Source of the DNA: Nitrospirota bacterium
GTDB taxonomy: Bacteria > Nitrospirota > Leptospirillia > Leptospirillales > Leptospirillaceae
NCBI GenBank assembly: GCA_021801345.1
Contig: JAJYYA010000066.1
Coordinates: 1-64,000, forward strand
Reading direction: 5' to 3'
Length of the DNA: 64,000 nucleotides
The position numbers were made by a program, and so were the translations under genes. Below the pieces are notes generated by a model that searched no databases, was not told the origin of the DNA, and was given only the letters and a program-made list of their open reading frames with translations. Within the stretch, counting starts at the first letter, position 1, and the number at the start of each line of letters is the position of its first letter. Positions 60,859-64,000 of this stretch are shown here, in pieces.

Positions 60859-60911
60859 GGAAATAAGGTCCTCTTGGATTGGGGGATGGAGTCGGAGGCA
60901 CGTTTAGGGCT

Positions 60912-60917
60912 ATTATA
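60912..60917 (-). promoter_or_regulatory. -10 element for the 60858-58575 unit
   Basis: A perfect TATAAT on the minus strand (preceded by TG), 54 bases before the start at 60858. The -35 is poor. Confidence 0.45.
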
Positions 60918-60959
60918 CACCAATCGGTTAATTCTACCAGACGTTGGGGAAAGGATCCA

Positions 60960-62213
60960 TTGGACCATACGGCCGCATTATGCGTCATTGTCTCGGGGGT
61001 TCTGACCGGGGCGCTTCTACTTTCCCGACTGGCGGGAAGGCTGCGGGTCCCGGACATTCTCTGGTTCATGCTCCTGGGACTTGTCTTGGGGCCTTTCGGC
61101 CTGAACCTCGTCTCAGGGGACGGACTGATGGGGCAGGACCACGTCTTTCTTCTGGGGGCCGTCTTTCTTGTCCTCTACGAGGCCGGAACGGGAACGCGGA
61201 TCTCCCTCCTGAGAGAGCATGCCCTTTCGGTAGGCCTTCTCGTGACGATCGGTCTCCTTCTGACGACGGTCCTGCTCGCCGCCGGAGCCCACCTTTTCCT
61301 TGACTATACGCTCTCTCAGGGCCTTCTTCTGGGGGCGGTCCTCTCCACTACCGACCCGGCCTCCATCCTTCCGATCCTCAGGCGTTTGCCGCTTCCTTCC
61401 CGCGTCGTGGAGACGCTCGTTGCCGAAAGCGCGATCGGGGATGTGACGGGGAGTCTTTTGACGCTCTTTCTCCTGTCGTTTTTTGCGGGGGGCTCCTTCG
61501 GGGGCATGCTCAGTACGGGGGAGACGTTCCTGTGGTCCGTCGCCGGGGGCGGAGGCGCGGGGCTCTTTTTAGGCTGGCTTTTCGTGTTTCTGACACGACA
61601 TCCCCGATTCGGGATCTTCAAACGGAGCGTCCCCGTCTTCCTCGTGGCCATTCTTCTTTGCGGATTCGGGCTCTCCCTCCTCCTCCACCTGCAGACCCTC
61701 CTCTGCGGCTACCTTCTGGGCGTGGCCGCCGGACGGGGGGAGCGAAAGGGGGGGCCTGTGGCGAGAGACGCCTCCTCGCTCCAAAGCCCCGGAGACTTCG
61801 GGGTGATGAACGATCTTCTGGTCTATCTGGCGACATTCTTCATCTTTCTTGTGATGGGGACGCTGATTCCCCGTGCGGGCAACGGGGTGAGCCTTCCGGG
61901 AATCCTGTTCTTTCTCGTGGCACTTCTCCTTGTTGTCCGTCCCGCGGTGATCTTCTCTCTCGTCCCTCTCGACCGGAGCTCCCGGTTCTCGTGGCGGGAG
62001 ATGGCCTTCATGTCGGCGGTGCGGGAGACCGGGATCATGGCCGGAGCCCTTCTGGGTCTTGTCCACGACGCCCTTCCCCCTTCGGCCTCGGCGGTCGTCT
62101 TTGGCGTCGTCGTCGGAACGATCGCGGTGGGGGCGCTCGTTGCGGCGCCGGTGGCCCGCCATCTCAAGCTGAAGGGGGAGGGTTCTCCGGGACGAGAGGG
62201 AGGCGCTCCGTGA
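60960..62213 (+). CDS. CPA1-type sodium/proton antiporter
   Basis: 417 residues with about 12 helices. 'RVPDILWFMLLGLVLGPFGL' and 'AVFLVLYEAGTGTRI' open the protein; 'STTDPASILPILRRL' and 'VAESAIGDVTGSLL' carry the ion-binding pairs of CPA1 exchangers (the TDPA and ESxxxD motifs). It exchanges protons for Na+ or K+, fitting an acidophile. The TTG at 60960 has AAAGGA five bases upstream. It overlaps the lipoprotein gene by GTGA. Confidence 0.9.
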   Translation: MDHTAALCVIVSGVLTGALLLSRLAGRLRVPDILWFMLLGLVLGPFGLNLVSGDGLMGQDHVFLLGAVFLVLYEAGTGTRISLLREHALSVGLLVTIGLLLTTVLLAAGAHLFLDYTLSQGLLLGAVLSTTDPASILPILRRLPLPSRVVETLVAESAIGDVTGSLLTLFLLSFFAGGSFGGMLSTGETFLWSVAGGGGAGLFLGWLFVFLTRHPRFGIFKRSVPVFLVAILLCGFGLSLLLHLQTLLCGYLLGVAAGRGERKGGPVARDASSLQSPGDFGVMNDLLVYLATFFIFLVMGTLIPRAGNGVSLPGILFFLVALLLVVRPAVIFSLVPLDRSSRFSWREMAFMSAVRETGIMAGALLGLVHDALPPSASAVVFGVVVGTIAVGALVAAPVARHLKLKGEGSPGREGGAP

Positions 62214-63235
62214 CGATCCGACGGCTTCTCCCGGCGGGGGGGCTTGCCCTTTTTCTTGTCTCCTGCGGGCTGGCCCCGTCCCCCAATGCCTCAACGCCAC
62301 CGGAGGTGCTTGTGACGGCCTCGGGAGGCGCCTCGTCCGGGGCCGCAGACGGCTACAGAGTGCCCTTCGGATCCGCCCCGGGAACGATCTCCTCCCAGAC
62401 TCTCCCCGCGGGAGACAGTCTCTGGGGGGGGACCGTCGCCGACAACACGCTCATCCTCCTGGCAAGGACCGGATCGGGGTCCGGAGCCTTTCTCCTCTCT
62501 CCCGTGCCCCTCTCCTCCGGGGTCTCCCCTGCCGCTGTGACAGGTCTTTCCGGAACGCCTTATGCTCTGGCCCAGTCGGGACAGGAGGTCGTTGTCCTGG
62601 AGACAACGACCGCGTCTCCCGGAGGCTGTCTCGAGGTCTTCTCCGTCCAAGGGCTTCTCTCCCTCTCCAACTTGGGGGGGCAGATCTCCTCTAAAACCGG
62701 ATGCGTGGCACTCCCTTCCGGAGGCGCCTTTTCGGGAGGATTTTTTCTTCCCCTGGCCGATGGGGTGGAGTCTCTCGTCGGGGTGGTCTCGGGGGGAAGC
62801 ACACGGCTATTGCTCTACCCTCTTTCGACCGTTTTGGGCGGAGGCTCCCTTGCGACCCCCCAGTCGACCTGGTCCCTTTCCCGCTCCCTTGCCGGAGGCG
62901 TCCCCCTGTCGGCCGTGGCCCTCTCCTCCGTCATTCTTCTCCCCGACCCGGGCTCGGCCGCCGTCGACATCTACGAGGTGACGACGCTCTATAACGGGGC
63001 AGGAGGGGGGCTGAGCCCCTTTTCTGTCACCACTCTCTCCCTTGCGGGAGCCCCCACGCTGCTCGCGGTCGATCCCGCAGAGAACTTTCTTCTCGCCGCC
63101 TCGGGGGGGACGGTCTCCCTCTTCGGACTCAACTCCGTTCTCAATCCTCCCGGAACGGTGGGAAGCCTCGGGACAATTTCGCCTGCATCGGGACTCTCTC
63201 TGGGGGCGATGGCCCTCTATACGGGGAGCTCGTGA
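62210..63235 (+). CDS. Predicted lipoprotein (341 residues)
   Basis: The N-terminus is a lipoprotein signal ('LALFLVSC', Cys about residue 19). The mature part is rich in Gly, Ser, Leu and Val, with repeated short strands such as 'LPAGDSLWGG' and 'LLAVDPAENFLLAASGG', which look like beta-propeller blades. Function unknown. The GTG at 62210 has GGGAGG eight bases upstream; the longer upstream frame is a shadow of the antiporter. Confidence 0.78.
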   Translation: MTIRRLLPAGGLALFLVSCGLAPSPNASTPPEVLVTASGGASSGAADGYRVPFGSAPGTISSQTLPAGDSLWGGTVADNTLILLARTGSGSGAFLLSPVPLSSGVSPAAVTGLSGTPYALAQSGQEVVVLETTTASPGGCLEVFSVQGLLSLSNLGGQISSKTGCVALPSGGAFSGGFFLPLADGVESLVGVVSGGSTRLLLYPLSTVLGGGSLATPQSTWSLSRSLAGGVPLSAVALSSVILLPDPGSAAVDIYEVTTLYNGAGGGLSPFSVTTLSLAGAPTLLAVDPAENFLLAASGGTVSLFGLNSVLNPPGTVGSLGTISPASGLSLGAMALYTGSS

Positions 63236-63326
63236 TCGTGGGGGTGTTCCGGGATCCGGCTCGTCGGTTTGAGGGGGCCATTCAAGACGTCTCTTGCGAT
63301 TCTTGTCGGGAGAGGGGGAGCGGGGA

Positions 63327-64000
63327 GTGATCCACGGGATGGAGCTAGACGGGGTAACTCTTCTCCTCGGGGCACTCTCAGGCTTTTTGTCCGGCCTTCT
63401 GGGGATCGGGGGTGGGGTGGTGCTTCTTCCTGCACTTCTTTATCTTCTTCCGCTTCTCCACGGCGCAAGGCTTTCCGTATTTTCTGCCACGGAGATCTCG
63501 ATGGTCCAGGTCGCCTTTGCCTCCCTGACGGGGATTCTTGTCCATCGGCCTTCGGCGCATGTTCCCCTCTCCCGGCTTTCCTTCTGGGCCGGATCGGCCC
63601 TGGCTGGAGGGGCGGCGGGAGCCCTTCTCTCAAGCCGCATCCCGGGGCGAACCATTCTCTGGATCTTCCTTTTTGAAACCCTCCTGGCGCTGACCCTTCT
63701 TCTCTTCCGGCCCCGGGAGAAAGAGGCTTCGGGGCGAAGGCATCCGGGAGGTCTCCCGGGAGAGTTTTCTGCCCTGTTTGCGATTGGACTTTCAAGCGGG
63801 ATTTTGGGCGTGGGAGGGGGATTTTTGCTCTACCCCGTTCTGACGCTTCTCTTCGGATACCCGTCGTTTGTGGCGGTGGGATCGAGCCTTGCGGTGATGT
63901 TTCCCATGGCAACGGCGGCCGCGACGACGAAGGTCTGGGTCTCGGGAGGACTTCCCCCCCAGACCGTGACGATCGTGGCCGGTGCGCTTGTCGGCTCCTT
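63327..64000 (+). CDS. TauE/SafE-family exporter (partial, runs off right edge)
   Basis: A frame from a GTG at 63327 (AGGGGGAG six bases upstream) or an ATG at 63339 stays open to the window end, about 224 codons. Glycine-rich first helices ('LSGFLSGLLGIGGGVVLLP') recur in the second half ('GLSSGILGVGGGFLLYPVLT'), the duplicated pattern of TauE/SafE proteins, which export sulfite or organosulfonates. The end of the second repeat is beyond the edge. Confidence 0.85.
   Translation, partial: MIHGMELDGVTLLLGALSGFLSGLLGIGGGVVLLPALLYLLPLLHGARLSVFSATEISMVQVAFASLTGILVHRPSAHVPLSRLSFWAGSALAGGAAGALLSSRIPGRTILWIFLFETLLALTLLLFRPREKEASGRRHPGGLPGEFSALFAIGLSSGILGVGGGFLLYPVLTLLFGYPSFVAVGSSLAVMFPMATAAATTKVWVSGGLPPQTVTIVAGALVGS

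Overview
The window is GC-rich, tightly packed chromosomal DNA, most likely from a Leptospirillum-type bacterium (phylum Nitrospirota). I infer this from one combination: an actinobacterial-style proteasome locus that carries a UBact-type modifier, a form IV RuBisCO-like protein, a cbb3-related respiratory cluster made of very small membrane subunits, and a VIT-type iron/manganese transporter. The GC richness would fit a group III-like (L. ferrodiazotrophum-like) strain better than L. ferrooxidans, but that is a guess without a database search.

Layout. 1-1240: the start-codon half of an IS701-like transposase with a DUF4338-type front part, running off the left edge. 1280-18414 is almost entirely minus strand: comEC and glmM; an intergenic patch with a 146-bp direct repeat; a chain of overlapping genes (ribF, tilS, hpt, ftsH, folP, cdaA, ybbR/cdaR); and a heme block (hemX-like, hemA, hemC, cobA-hemD fusion, hemB). 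18471-30543 is plus strand: an unrecognised 516-residue protein, a KamA-type radical SAM enzyme, bluB, dcd, tRNA-Asn, an AAA ATPase, a signalling trio (receiver, soluble MCP-like protein, hybrid kinase) and an MFS transporter. A RuBisCO-like protein (minus) and a flavin reductase (plus) diverge near 31.8 kb.

32764-39301 is the proteasome operon: mpa-dop-ubact-prcB-prcA-pafA, with overlaps or near-overlaps at every junction. It contains every part needed to activate, ligate and remove a small protein tag and to degrade tagged proteins: the modifier (ending in Gly-Glu, so no deamidation is needed), the ligase PafA, the depupylase Dop, the ring ATPase and the two 20S subunits. Unusually, the ATPase lacks the C-terminal docking tripeptide known from actinobacteria.

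39294-42150 (minus) holds a DHOD-family enzyme, thrB and a VIT transporter. From a strong promoter at 42216, 42347-51455 encodes a respiratory cluster: a CcoO-like cytochrome, a NorC-like cytochrome, CcoS, CcoG, two paralogous short CcoN-like proteins, a membrane-anchored SUMF-domain protein and several tiny membrane proteins, one of only 34 residues. No full-length catalytic CcoN is present. The cluster is interrupted by an IscB element (omega-RNA plus nuclease, no TnpA) with matching end hairpins.

The right part carries hisS, an Rsm22-like methyltransferase overlapping a LigB-type gene, a chemotaxis module (soluble PAS-MCP, di-iron ODP-type protein, CheV) likely used for oxygen sensing, a minus-strand group (small unknown gene, PAP2, rlmN, membrane protein), a CPA1-type antiporter, a lipoprotein and a TauE/SafE exporter cut by the right edge. 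Several genes are absent from simple ATG-to-stop ORF lists: the two edge genes and the 34-residue protein. Many others use GTG or TTG starts inside longer open frames.
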